From Burkholderiales bacterium (GTDB taxonomy: Bacteria; Pseudomonadota; Gammaproteobacteria; Burkholderiales; Burkholderiaceae_C): a DNA stretch of 64,000 bases. Every line of letters starts with the position of its first letter. The first letter of the stretch is position 1. This document shows positions 17,925 through 26,283 of this stretch, piece after piece. The notes beneath the pieces were generated by a model. The model was not told where the DNA came from. It worked only from the letters and a program-made list of their open reading frames with translations, and did no database searches. Both the position numbers and the translations under genes were made by a program. The DNA is taken from positions 1 to 64,000 of the forward strand of contig JANYJJ010000008.1 in NCBI GenBank assembly GCA_025358485.1, written 5' to 3'.

Positions 17925-18833
17925 TCAACGGTGTCGCATCCAATCGCGCGGCGACTCGCCCATCACCTGCGTGAACGCACGCGACAAAGACGCCGCTGTC
18001 GCGTAGCCCAATTCATCCGCCGCTGACTTGATGGAAGTGCCGTCACGCAGCAGCGTTTGCATCAAGCTCACGCGCCAGCGCAGCAAGTAGTCGGCCGGGG
18101 TGACACCCAGATGCACCTTGAACGCGGCAGCAAACGCACTGCGCGACATGCCAGCTGCTGCGGCCATGTTTTCCAGGTTCCAAGCCTCAGCGGGCCGCTC
18201 ATGCAAGGCCGTCAAAGTGCGGGCCAGTCCGGGATGCGACAAACCTGTGAGCAAACCTGCTTGCAAGCCCGCCTCGGTGGGGTGGTCCAGCATCCAGCGC
18301 AACATTTGCAGCAACAACACTTCAAACAAGCGGTTCGCCAAAAACCGCTGGCCGCAACGCACTTTCTGTGACTCGGCAAAAAGCAGCGCCAGCGTCAAGT
18401 CAAGCCCATAGACCGATCGCAACGGCAACACCACGACCGCGGGCAATGCACGCACCAAAGGATGATGTTCACCGCCTTCGAAGTCCAAGGTGGCACACAC
18501 AAAATCAGCGCCGGTCGTGGGTGCATTGTGAAAATCATGTGCCAACGGGCGCGGGTAGAAAAGCAAGGTCGGTTCGTCCAACTCAATGCGCTTGAGCGCT
18601 GACTTTTTTGCGCCGTTCCGCCCTGAATTTGCAGGGCGGTGCGTGACCACCATTTGGCCACGTTGCATCACATGCAAAAACCCGCGCCCTGGCTTGGCAG
18701 AAAAACGCGTCACACCGCACAGCGGTCCCGCGTGGAAAAGATCGGCACGCACACGGAAACGTTCGAGCAGCGAAGACAACCTGTCAAGCGGCGGTGAAGG
18801 GTCAAGTGGCATCGGTGTGTGCGCAATCTTCAT
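17925..18833 (-). CDS. AraC-family transcriptional regulator with cupin sensor
   Basis: This 302-aa regulator has an N-terminal cupin-type sensor (residues about 20-185) and a C-terminal double helix-turn-helix of the AraC class (MAAAAGMSRSAFAAAFKVHLGVTPADYLLRWR, quoted only as the region near residues 230-262; the second helix unit follows as SAADELGYATAASLSRAF). It lies directly upstream of the ABC1-kinase gene and is divergent from the ATP-grasp gene 174 bp away, either of which it may control. The inducer is not evident. Confidence 0.9.
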   Translation of the reverse strand: MKIAHTPMPLDPSPPLDRLSSLLERFRVRADLFHAGPLCGVTRFSAKPGRGFLHVMQRGQMVVTHRPANSGRNGAKKSALKRIELDEPTLLFYPRPLAHDFHNAPTTGADFVCATLDFEGGEHHPLVRALPAVVVLPLRSVYGLDLTLALLFAESQKVRCGQRFLANRLFEVLLLQMLRWMLDHPTEAGLQAGLLTGLSHPGLARTLTALHERPAEAWNLENMAAAAGMSRSAFAAAFKVHLGVTPADYLLRWRVSLMQTLLRDGTSIKSAADELGYATAASLSRAFTQVMGESPRDWMRHR

Positions 18834-19007
18834 ACGAATTGATGCGTTTTAGGTGCTTTACATCCGAAATTTTACCGATCAGCATTCGTCATTGCCGCAG
18901 CGCTGTCAGTTGAGTCGCAACGCCTTGACGCTGAACACAAAAGCCGCAGCCACACCTGGACGCGTGTTGCCTTGCCGTTGCGGTGGAGACGGTGTCAGAA
19001 TAATTTC

Positions 19008-20060
19008 ATGGACCTTCGCTTCAAAACCAACCTGCTCGAACACACCAAAGCCGTCGCCACCTGGGCTGCCCGGCGTGGTGCTCAGACCGCCATCAATGTG
19101 GCCGACATGTCGCTCACAGTGACGCTCAACGGCGGGCTGGGTGCGAATGCCGCACCGGTTCAGCACAAACTTTATGCGCAGTTTGTCGGCAAGCGCGATG
19201 GCCAGCGCCTTTGCTACTTTGATGTGGCCGATGCGCCCGCCATCGGCTTTGTGGGCTGGCTGCCTCACAAAGCGCAGGCTTGGGACATCTCCCTCAGCAA
19301 GTTGACGTTCAAAGCCGCCGCGCGTGAGGCGGGCCTCGCCACGCCAGCGCAGTGGTCGCAAAGCCAATTTGTCGACAGCGCCTTCTTGGTCAAGCGCGCT
19401 CGCGGTGCGTTTGGCGATGGCATGCGCGGCCCCTTTCGTGCTGAACAAGCGACCGAGTTGACGCTGGCCGACGGCGAGTTTTTTGAAGCCTTCAAGTCGG
19501 GACACATTGCACGCGCTTGGTATTGGGGTGACCGCTTGGCCGTGCTCGAACTGTTCGCCATGCCCAGCGTCACCGGCGATGGCCGTTCGACTTACGAATC
19601 CCTTTTGCGTCAAGCCCTGGGGCATGCAGCGTTGCCCGCCGACTTTGCCGACATTGCGCGCCTGCAAAACGTGCGGCCGTCGGATGTGCCGCAAGCGGGC
19701 GCGTCCGTCGTGTGCGACTACCGCTACGTGTCGCCCTTCAACCCGACGGTTTATGCCAATCACAACGTGTTGCCGCACCTTAAGACGCACCAAATCGTTC
19801 AGCACTTTTCCGACGCCGGACGTCGAATGTGGCCTCGCGTTGCAAGCGCTGCGGCGGCTGATATCCAAACTGAGCATTCGCTTTCGCCGTCGGCTGCAGC
19901 CGTTGACAGTTTGCAAACCGGCTTTGTGCTCGACGCCATCGTCGATGCCCAAGGCCAGCCCTGGTTCCTTGAAATCAACAGCAACCCGCAGTTGCACCCC
20001 GACCTGTATGCCTCCATGTTGGACGGCATTTGCGGCTTGAATCGCAACCCAGCGCGTTGA
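19008..20060 (+). CDS. ATP-grasp ligase-like protein
   Basis: This 350-aa protein is unnamed but has ATP-grasp hallmarks: a central lysine strand FLVKRARGAFGDGMRGPF, the strand-turn FAMPSVTGDGRSTYESLL that resembles the cyanophycin-synthetase or glutathione-ligase loop, and the metal-binding end WFLEINSNPQLHPDLYASML. The family joins a carboxylate to an amine or thiol through an acylphosphate. ATG 19008 was chosen because the protein starts MDLRFKTNLLEHTKAV. The next gene begins 13 bp later and encodes an acyltransferase-like protein, so the pair may build a small amide or peptide-like compound. Confidence 0.7.
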   Translation: MDLRFKTNLLEHTKAVATWAARRGAQTAINVADMSLTVTLNGGLGANAAPVQHKLYAQFVGKRDGQRLCYFDVADAPAIGFVGWLPHKAQAWDISLSKLTFKAAAREAGLATPAQWSQSQFVDSAFLVKRARGAFGDGMRGPFRAEQATELTLADGEFFEAFKSGHIARAWYWGDRLAVLELFAMPSVTGDGRSTYESLLRQALGHAALPADFADIARLQNVRPSDVPQAGASVVCDYRYVSPFNPTVYANHNVLPHLKTHQIVQHFSDAGRRMWPRVASAAAADIQTEHSLSPSAAAVDSLQTGFVLDAIVDAQGQPWFLEINSNPQLHPDLYASMLDGICGLNRNPAR

Positions 20061-20073
20061 CCGGCAGCACACC

Positions 20074-20814
20074 GTGCAACTGGCTCCGCGCGCTGCGCCG
20101 CCCCATCAACCGACACAGGCGCAAGCAAGCAGTGCAGACGCCGTTGGATTTCGCGTGGGTGTGGCAGACGCGGCAAACATCACCGACCGCGAGTCCATTG
20201 CCGCATTGCGCCGCGCCGCCTACCGCAAAGCCGCGCAGTTTGAATGGAACGATGAATCCACACTCGATTGGTCAACGGCCGACGACACCGGCACTGTGAT
20301 GGCGGTGTGGGACGCTGCGGGCAATGTGCTGTCCACCATACGCGCGTCAGTTTTCAGCGATGCGGTGGGTGCCGAGGCGTTTCTCGAATACTCATTGACC
20401 GGAATTTCATTGCCCGGCCCCGCGCTGACGCTGTCGCGCGCAGCCACTGCGCCGCATGCCGCGCAGCACGGCCTGTTCGCGCTTCTGCGCATTGCTTATT
20501 TGTCTGCGTTGCCCGACACGCCCATCAACAGCGCGATCGCCATCGTCTACGAAGGTGCGCCGCACAGCGGCCTCATGCGCGAGTGCGGCTACAGCTTCTT
20601 CCAGCCCCAAGCCGGGTGGGATACCGAAGCGGTTGCGCGCACCCGGCCTATGCTGGCGGTGTTGCCACGTGCAAAATTCGCGCACTCACTGGCGCTGCGT
20701 CAAGCTGGTTTAACGCCGCAGTCGCACCCGGTGCAATTTGACATCGCCGCCATTTCGCAGTCTTTGCGGGCGCAGTGCCAGGCGCTCGCCGTGCCTTCTG
20801 CGGCGAATACTTGA
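20074..20814 (+). CDS. GNAT / FeeM-like N-acyltransferase family protein
   Basis: About 246 aa starting at GTG 20074. After a 25-residue Pro/Gln-rich leader come segments resembling FeeM-like N-acyl amino acid synthases in the GNAT fold: IAALRRAAYRKAAQFEW, a turn with GNVLSTIRASVF, the central TLSRAATAPHAAQHGL, and the terminal GLMRECGYSFFQP. It follows the ATP-grasp gene by 13 bp. Together they look like a two-step pathway, but the substrates are not visible. The assignment rests on motif resemblance and is moderate. Confidence 0.55.
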   Translation: MQLAPRAAPPHQPTQAQASSADAVGFRVGVADAANITDRESIAALRRAAYRKAAQFEWNDESTLDWSTADDTGTVMAVWDAAGNVLSTIRASVFSDAVGAEAFLEYSLTGISLPGPALTLSRAATAPHAAQHGLFALLRIAYLSALPDTPINSAIAIVYEGAPHSGLMRECGYSFFQPQAGWDTEAVARTRPMLAVLPRAKFAHSLALRQAGLTPQSHPVQFDIAAISQSLRAQCQALAVPSAANT

Positions 20815-20952
20815 GACATCGAGTTACACCCAGGCAATGGGCAAGCGAGTTTTCGAGCAAAGTGAAGCAAAGGCCCCGCGAATCACCTCATCGCAGAGTA
20901 CAGGCGTGAAACTTCGCGCGTCTTTGCGTGACACCGCACCAGGGTCTAAGCA

Positions 20953-23900
20953 ATGAGAGTCAACAATTCAGGCAACCGCGCGTATTTGCGCGACAGCGAA
21001 GACCTCGAAACTTTCACCGACCTGCGCCCGCGTGCCCCAGTCGCTCCCAGCCAGCGCATGGCGCGGCCTTCGGCCGAGGCTGCTCCCAGACGCAACCCCT
21101 GGACTATTTCTGACGAGCAGCCGCAAGACGGTGCAAACACCTCGACAGACAGCGCCCGGGACGACGCATCGTCGCTGCCCAGCGCCCCCTCCAACACCAC
21201 TGCTGCAGCCAACGCCCGCCTGTTGTCGTACTTTGAAGATGCTGACCGCGATGCGCTTGCCCAAGAATTCGCACCGGCACCGGCACCGCAACAAACACCG
21301 GGCCGCGAGTCAGCGACCTTCAGCTTTGCACCGACCTCTGCACCCACGTTGCAGCCCAGTGCGATAGCAACAGCCGATGCGAGCGACCTTGAGAGCGCCT
21401 CGCTCAACAGCAACAGCGAAATCAGCATCAAGGTCAGTGTCAGCGCGCCGCGCCAGCGGGCTGATGAACTTGACAGCACAGCCGCGCTCAATGCTCCGGC
21501 ACCTGCCCCGGCGTCTACCGCAGGCGTGCTGGCCAACCGAAGTGCACCTGCGGGCACCACAGCAGCAACCGCACTCACACCGACAGCTGCCCCGGCTCCC
21601 ACACCATCTGGCACCAACGAAACGCCCGTCAGCACCGCTTGGCTGCAAACCCGCGAAACCGCCTTGGCGGCGCTGCGCACCGACTACCGCGCCGCACTCG
21701 CGCACGCCCAGTCCGACATCCCCGTCTTTGGCAACATCGGCCCCGGCTGGGTGACTGCCACCCCCGCCACCTACGCATACGACGACAACAACGGCCCAAG
21801 CTACAGCCCAGGCCAAGCCATGCAGGTTCTGGTGACCGACCCCACCACCGCCCCCGTGCAAATCGGTTGGGACGAAGGCGGCCCCGTCATGCAAGCGCCC
21901 GCAGGCCGCTTGCTTGAATTCAACGAAGCCGCCTTCGCACAGTTTTATCAAGCGCAGGCCGCTGCCACCCAAGCCCCCAGCACCGCACTGCAAACCCTGG
22001 CCACCGCCTACGCCAGCAGCCCCGCAGCTGTCTTCACCGACCACCCCGGCCTGTGGGAGCTTGCCAGCTGTGATGCAGCCCAAGCCGCAGCCAACCCTGC
22101 CAACGCCGGGCCTGCCCCGGCCGGTGTGGCCATGGGCAACGCCTCTCAGCTCGGCATGACCGACCTGTACCTGGCCGACCCACAAATCGCTGCACTCATC
22201 GCAGCCTACGGCGGCACCGCCGAACCCGCCGCCAGCCCCATGGCGTTGGAGCAAGTGCGCCTTTACGGCCAGAACCGCTACAACCAGCTCACCCGCCTGG
22301 GCAACGCCATGCAGTCGGTGCGCGACCAATACAGCCAAGCCCTGGCCAACGCCCAAACCAGCGGCGGTGCCTTTGGCGGCGGCCCCGGTTGGGTAGACCG
22401 ACCCATCGCGCTGACTACTTTCAACGTCACCGACGAAAGCGGCCAGTCGCTGGGCAGTTACGGCAACAGCCTCACACCAACGGTGACTTCCTTCGAACGC
22501 GTCTTCGACCCCGACGCCTTCACCGCTTGGTACATCCAACAACCTGGTCTGGCCAACCAGGCATTTGCCGACCACTACGGTGCCAGCCGCACCGAATACG
22601 CCACCGACGAATCGGGCCGCAGCTTTGTCAGCGGCATGGCCTTCGCCAACTCGCTGTGGAGCGCAGGCCCCAACGGCAGCGGCATGCGTCATGCCGAACT
22701 GGCAGGCATCAACCTGAACGACCCGCCCGACCTGCACCACGCCGAAGCCGTGGGCTTTGACTTCGCAGTGGGCTGGTCCACCAGCCAAGCCAACATCGAC
22801 CAAGGCACCGACTGGTTTGAGACCGTCGCCAAGCTGGTCGTCATCGCTGCGGTGGCCTGGGTCACCGCAGGCACCCTGGGCCCCGCCTTGGCGGGCTCCA
22901 TGGGCATGAGCACAGCCGCAGCCGGTACCGCCGTCACCGCCGCCACCCTGACCACGGGCGGCCTGATCGTCAGCGCCGCCGTGGTGGGTGCCGCCACCTC
23001 CTTGGCCAGCGGGCTGCTCAACGACAACCTCACCCTCCAAGGCGTGCTGCGCGGTGCGCTGGCAGGCGCACTCACCGCCGGCTTGATGCAAGGCGTCAGC
23101 AGCGCCCTCGGGGCAACTGCCGCCAGTCCCTTGGGCACGTTGGGCACCATCGCTGCGCGCACCACCGTGCAAGGCGCAGTGCAAGCCCTGATGGGCGGCA
23201 AGTTCGCAGACGGCGCGCTGGCAGGCTTCGCCTCCGGCTTGGCTGAAGCAGCCAGCGCCAACATGCTGGGCGGCATAGACAAAGCCGTCAGCGAGGGCAG
23301 CATGACTGCCAGTGCGGCAGTGGCCGCCAAGACCTTCGCCCGCGTCTTCAGCTCAGCCATCCGCGCCGCAGGCAGCCCAGGCGACCCGACCCAAGCATTC
23401 GCCAGTGCGTTTCTGGACGATGTGTTCAAGCAAATCGAGACACCACAAATCAGTAGCCCGGTCACGCAAACCGCATTTGATGATGAGGGCAGACTGAACT
23501 TGGGCATCGTGGATCCACCAGTCACCGAAACCCAGTCCCTCGAATTGACCGCTGACCCGCTGGTCGTGCAAGGCCGCTTCGTGCCCAACGCGCAGCATGA
23601 CAGCGTGATGGCCGAGTTGAACGCCGAGTTCAACATCGACGCCTATGCGCCTGCGCCGCTGATGGATGACGGCGTCGATCCATCTGAGCGTGACCCCAAT
23701 CTGATGCCTGTCGGCTGGGTCAATGATGTGGGGGCCAGCGCAGCAGCCTACGCACAACGCTTGGCCAGTCGCGTGGGCGGTGAGTTGGGCGATTTGTTCC
23801 AGCGCGCTGCACGCGCAGCAGGTGCGGTGCTGAGCTACGGCGACATTGCGCCGCTGGAAGCCGTCAAGGTCGACATTCGCAACTACCTGGACGCCCGCTC

Positions 23901-24639
23901 AGCCGCAGGTGGGCTCAGCGAGGCTGAGATCATTCTGTTTGGCGTGCTGTACGCGGCCAATGAAACTTTGTTCCCCACCAACGCGGTGGACTTCGCGGGC
24001 GGCATAGGCAAGGGCATCAAAGCGGCCGGTGCCTTGGTGGTGGCAGGGCGGGGTGCCGATGTGTTGGTCGCCACCACCCGGGCCGTCAACATCGAGCAAG
24101 CGGTGGCCCGTCAGGTGCAAGCGGTCGAACAGGCCGCCAAGGCGCGGGGGCTGGAAGTCATCCGCGAAGTGCCTGGTGTCAAAGGCGCGTGGAACGACGG
24201 TTTGAACACCTCACTCAAGCCCGGCGCGGTCTATCTTCTGGACAATGGGCACGCCTACATGACGGATGCGCTGGGGCGGGTGTCAAAGGCGGAAGCAGTT
24301 TTGGATCTCGGTGTCGCAGGAAGTCGCAGCGGATATCAACAGCTGATCGTTGGACAGATCGGCGGCCCTGGGTACGAAGGCGGGCACTTAATTGCAACGC
24401 TGTTTGGTGGCGCAGGCGAGAAAATAAATTTGATCCCTCAGCTTGTTGAAGTTAATCGAGTTGAATTTAGAGCGATGGAGAGAACGTGGGCAGACGCTGT
24501 CACGTCTGGAAAAGTGGTGAAGGTTGAGCTCAATCCAATCTACAGCGGCAAGGAATCGGTGCCGTCGATGCTGACTGTTCGCTATTGGATCGACGACAAG
24601 GTTACGGTCGTACCGTTCCGCAATAAACCAGGAGGTTGA
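20953..24639 (+). CDS. Full-length polymorphic toxin with EndoNS_2-type nuclease tip
   Basis: This 1228-aa protein is modular. Residues 1-230 are low-complexity Ala/Pro/Ser/Thr. Two related blocks start near residues 244 (DYRAALAHAQSD..GPGWV) and 458 (DQYSQALANAQTS..GPGWV). A Gly/Ala-rich hydrophobic stretch lies near 620-700 and a DUF637-like pretoxin near 710-830. A shared leader runs from about 790 to 1115. The last 110 residues carry the nuclease motif YEGGHLIATLFGG, then INLIPQ. The tip resembles DNA/RNA non-specific endonucleases (EndoNS_2). No signal peptide, Rhs or hemagglutinin repeats were seen, so the delivery route is unknown. Immunity follows 1 bp later. Confidence 0.82.
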   Translation: MRVNNSGNRAYLRDSEDLETFTDLRPRAPVAPSQRMARPSAEAAPRRNPWTISDEQPQDGANTSTDSARDDASSLPSAPSNTTAAANARLLSYFEDADRDALAQEFAPAPAPQQTPGRESATFSFAPTSAPTLQPSAIATADASDLESASLNSNSEISIKVSVSAPRQRADELDSTAALNAPAPAPASTAGVLANRSAPAGTTAATALTPTAAPAPTPSGTNETPVSTAWLQTRETALAALRTDYRAALAHAQSDIPVFGNIGPGWVTATPATYAYDDNNGPSYSPGQAMQVLVTDPTTAPVQIGWDEGGPVMQAPAGRLLEFNEAAFAQFYQAQAAATQAPSTALQTLATAYASSPAAVFTDHPGLWELASCDAAQAAANPANAGPAPAGVAMGNASQLGMTDLYLADPQIAALIAAYGGTAEPAASPMALEQVRLYGQNRYNQLTRLGNAMQSVRDQYSQALANAQTSGGAFGGGPGWVDRPIALTTFNVTDESGQSLGSYGNSLTPTVTSFERVFDPDAFTAWYIQQPGLANQAFADHYGASRTEYATDESGRSFVSGMAFANSLWSAGPNGSGMRHAELAGINLNDPPDLHHAEAVGFDFAVGWSTSQANIDQGTDWFETVAKLVVIAAVAWVTAGTLGPALAGSMGMSTAAAGTAVTAATLTTGGLIVSAAVVGAATSLASGLLNDNLTLQGVLRGALAGALTAGLMQGVSSALGATAASPLGTLGTIAARTTVQGAVQALMGGKFADGALAGFASGLAEAASANMLGGIDKAVSEGSMTASAAVAAKTFARVFSSAIRAAGSPGDPTQAFASAFLDDVFKQIETPQISSPVTQTAFDDEGRLNLGIVDPPVTETQSLELTADPLVVQGRFVPNAQHDSVMAELNAEFNIDAYAPAPLMDDGVDPSERDPNLMPVGWVNDVGASAAAYAQRLASRVGGELGDLFQRAARAAGAVLSYGDIAPLEAVKVDIRNYLDARSAAGGLSEAEIILFGVLYAANETLFPTNAVDFAGGIGKGIKAAGALVVAGRGADVLVATTRAVNIEQAVARQVQAVEQAAKARGLEVIREVPGVKGAWNDGLNTSLKPGAVYLLDNGHAYMTDALGRVSKAEAVLDLGVAGSRSGYQQLIVGQIGGPGYEGGHLIATLFGGAGEKINLIPQLVEVNRVEFRAMERTWADAVTSGKVVKVELNPIYSGKESVPSMLTVRYWIDDKVTVVPFRNKPGG
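23328..24294 (+). repeat. Toxin leader repeat, master copy
   Basis: About 970 bp of the full-length toxin gene that recurs downstream: near-complete at 28745-29710, the second half only at 25075-25536, and the first 200 bp at 26338-26530. It encodes the pretoxin region between KTFARVF and RVSKAE. Such shared stretches let a downstream tip replace the current one by homologous recombination. Confidence 0.8.
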
Positions 24640-24640
24640 G

Positions 24641-25003
24641 ATGGCTGGACTATCTGAATTAGATGGGCTCGTTAGCAAGATCGCAATGACCATTTATACG
24701 TCGCCTCCTGTTGCCGACTGGTCGTCCGCAAAGTTCATTTCCAAATACTCACCGACGGGTGTTGGCGCGTTCGAGTTCGCATACACAGATTCAACCAACG
24801 AAGTCGATGAAAGCGAAACGCCAAATGCGCAAGCTATTTGCGAACTGTCTGACTACACGCACCTTCATTGGCGACTAAATCAGGACATTGGTCAACCGGC
24901 TTGGTACAAGATGATCGTCAATGTCGAGCGAAGCGGCAAATTTAATGTTGAGTTTGAATACAAAGACGATTACCAAGAAGGCGACATCTTGAAGCGGGGT
25001 TAG
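24641..25003 (+). CDS. YezG-like immunity protein 1
   Basis: This 120-aa cytoplasmic protein should neutralise the nuclease tip of the preceding toxin. Its C-terminal half (LNQDIGQPAWYKMIV, VERSGKFNVEFEYKDDY) resembles the YezG/DUF600 immunity family, which pairs with nuclease toxins. The N-terminal half is unlike those of the other two YezG-like copies. Its ribosome binding site GGAGG (24631-24635) lies inside the toxin's last codons, and only one base separates the genes. Base composition is AT-richer than the surroundings in the first half, a sign of transfer. Confidence 0.75.
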   Translation: MAGLSELDGLVSKIAMTIYTSPPVADWSSAKFISKYSPTGVGAFEFAYTDSTNEVDESETPNAQAICELSDYTHLHWRLNQDIGQPAWYKMIVNVERSGKFNVEFEYKDDYQEGDILKRG

Positions 25004-25068
25004 CCGGTTCAGCAAACCGCTTGAATCGCTGCCACTCGAGCCCAATCTAGCAGCGCGCCGCAGGCGGC

Positions 25069-25878
25069 GTGCACAGCTACGGCGACATTGCGCCGCTGGA
25101 AGCCGTCAAGGTTGACATTCGCAACTACCTTGACGCCCGCTCCGCCGCAGGTGGGCTCAGCGAGGCTGAGATCATTCTGTTTGGCGTGCTGTACGCGGCC
25201 AATGAAACTTTGTTCCCCACCAACGCGGTGGACTTCGCGGGCGGCATAGGCAAAGGCATCAAAGCGGCCGGTGCCTTGGTGGTGGCAGGGCGGGGTGCCG
25301 ATGTGCTGGTCGCCACCACCCGGGCCGTCAACATCGAGCAAGCGGTGGCCCGTCAGGTGCAAGCGGTCGAGCAGGCCGCCAAGGCGCGGGGCCTGGAAGT
25401 CATCCGCGAAGTGCCTGGCGTCAAAGGCGCGTGGAACGACGGTTTGAACACCTCACTGAAGCCCGGCGCGGTCTATCTTCTGGACAATGGGCACGCCTAC
25501 ATGACCGATGCGCTGGGGCGGGTGAGCAAGGCAGAAGGTTTGCTGGATGTCAGCAAGATGGACCGCAACGCCTACCAACAGCTGATGGCCGGGAAGGTCG
25601 GCGGTGAAGGCTACGAAGGCGGGCATTTGATCGCCACGCTGTTTGGCGGTGCGGGGGAGAAGATCAACCTGATCCCGCAATTGACTTCGGTGAATCGCGG
25701 TGATTTTCGGATGCTGGAAAAGGAATGGGCCGATGCGATCCGGGCCGGCAAGGAAGTGAAGGTGGAAGTCAGCCCGATTTATGTGGGGAGCAGCAAGGTG
25801 CCAGACAGAATCGATGTGACGCACTGGATTGCAGGCAAACGAGAAACCTCTACCTTTTTGAATAAACCTGGAGGCTAA
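25069..25878 (+). CDS. Orphan toxin module 2 (EndoNS_2-type tip, no N-terminal half)
   Basis: This 269-aa open frame is a displaced C-terminal toxin piece. From 25075 it repeats the shared leader (YGDIAPLEAVKVDIRNYLD onward) of the full-length toxin almost base for base. It then has its own nuclease tip with YEGGHLIATLFGG and INLIPQ. The end (VPDRIDVTHWIAGK..NKPGG) differs from the others. GTG 25069 is a possible start, but the frame has no delivery region, so it is probably silent or a donor for recombination with the full-length gene. Compared with module 3 it differs mainly in the last 25 residues. Confidence 0.72.
   Translation: MHSYGDIAPLEAVKVDIRNYLDARSAAGGLSEAEIILFGVLYAANETLFPTNAVDFAGGIGKGIKAAGALVVAGRGADVLVATTRAVNIEQAVARQVQAVEQAAKARGLEVIREVPGVKGAWNDGLNTSLKPGAVYLLDNGHAYMTDALGRVSKAEGLLDVSKMDRNAYQQLMAGKVGGEGYEGGHLIATLFGGAGEKINLIPQLTSVNRGDFRMLEKEWADAIRAGKEVKVEVSPIYVGSSKVPDRIDVTHWIAGKRETSTFLNKPGG
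25075..25536 (+). repeat. Toxin leader repeat, copy in orphan module 2
   Basis: Nearly identical to 23833-24294, with only scattered mostly third-position differences. Similarity to orphan module 3 continues further, to about 25800, and covers most of the nuclease tip. Confidence 0.8.
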
Positions 25879-25882
25879 AACC

Positions 25883-26245
25883 ATGGGACTTGCAGAGCTC
25901 GACAAGATGACAACCGAAGTAGCGAGCCACGTGTTTAGAGCGGTGCCAATGACTGATTGGCAGCGGGTTCAAGCGTTTCTTAAATCAAGGCCTGATGGAA
26001 GCGTACGAACTCGAAGCTATGACTTTCTGTTGGCCGATGGACACCTCGATCAAGGCACCTCACCAATTGCTGAGGCAGATCAACTGGTCGATTTGACGGC
26101 TGCCAAGCACTGGCAACTCACCCAAGACCTTGGCCAACCCCGTTGGTACAAGATGATCGTCACCGTCGAGCGCAGCGGCAAGTTCACGGTCGACTTTAAA
26201 TACAAAGACGACTACCAGGAGGGCGACATCATCAAGCGCGACTGA
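25883..26245 (+). CDS. YezG-like immunity protein 2
   Basis: This 120-aa protein is the partner of toxin module 2. The C-terminal half (HWQLTQDLGQPRWYKMIV, VERSGKFTVDFKYKDDYQ) is almost identical to immunity 3, while the N-terminal half (MGLAELDKMTTEVASHV) is distinct. GGAGG at 25870-25874, within the toxin's C-terminal Gly codons, serves as ribosome binding site. Even if the orphan toxin is silent, this gene could protect against a neighbour's version of the toxin. Confidence 0.75.
   Translation: MGLAELDKMTTEVASHVFRAVPMTDWQRVQAFLKSRPDGSVRTRSYDFLLADGHLDQGTSPIAEADQLVDLTAAKHWQLTQDLGQPRWYKMIVTVERSGKFTVDFKYKDDYQEGDIIKRD
26107..26245 (+). repeat. Conserved 3' half of YezG-like immunity genes
   Basis: This segment recurs almost unchanged at 30280-30413 and in diverged form at 24865-25003. 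It lies at the downstream edge of each cassette and so forms the right homology arm for cassette exchange, opposite the toxin leader repeat. Confidence 0.75.
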
Positions 26246-26283
26246 GCACCAAACCTCAGACTTTCCGAGCAATCCACCTTGAT

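Noticed and set aside
21310-23184. Long minus-strand open frame opposite the toxin gene
   Set aside because: The translation is Gly/Val/His-rich low complexity, a shadow of the Ala/Pro/Thr-rich toxin frame.
20953-24639. Rhs, CdiA or LXG toxin
   Set aside because: No YD repeats, hemagglutinin repeats, TPS domain or LXG helix could be seen; only the pretoxin region resembles those found in such proteins.
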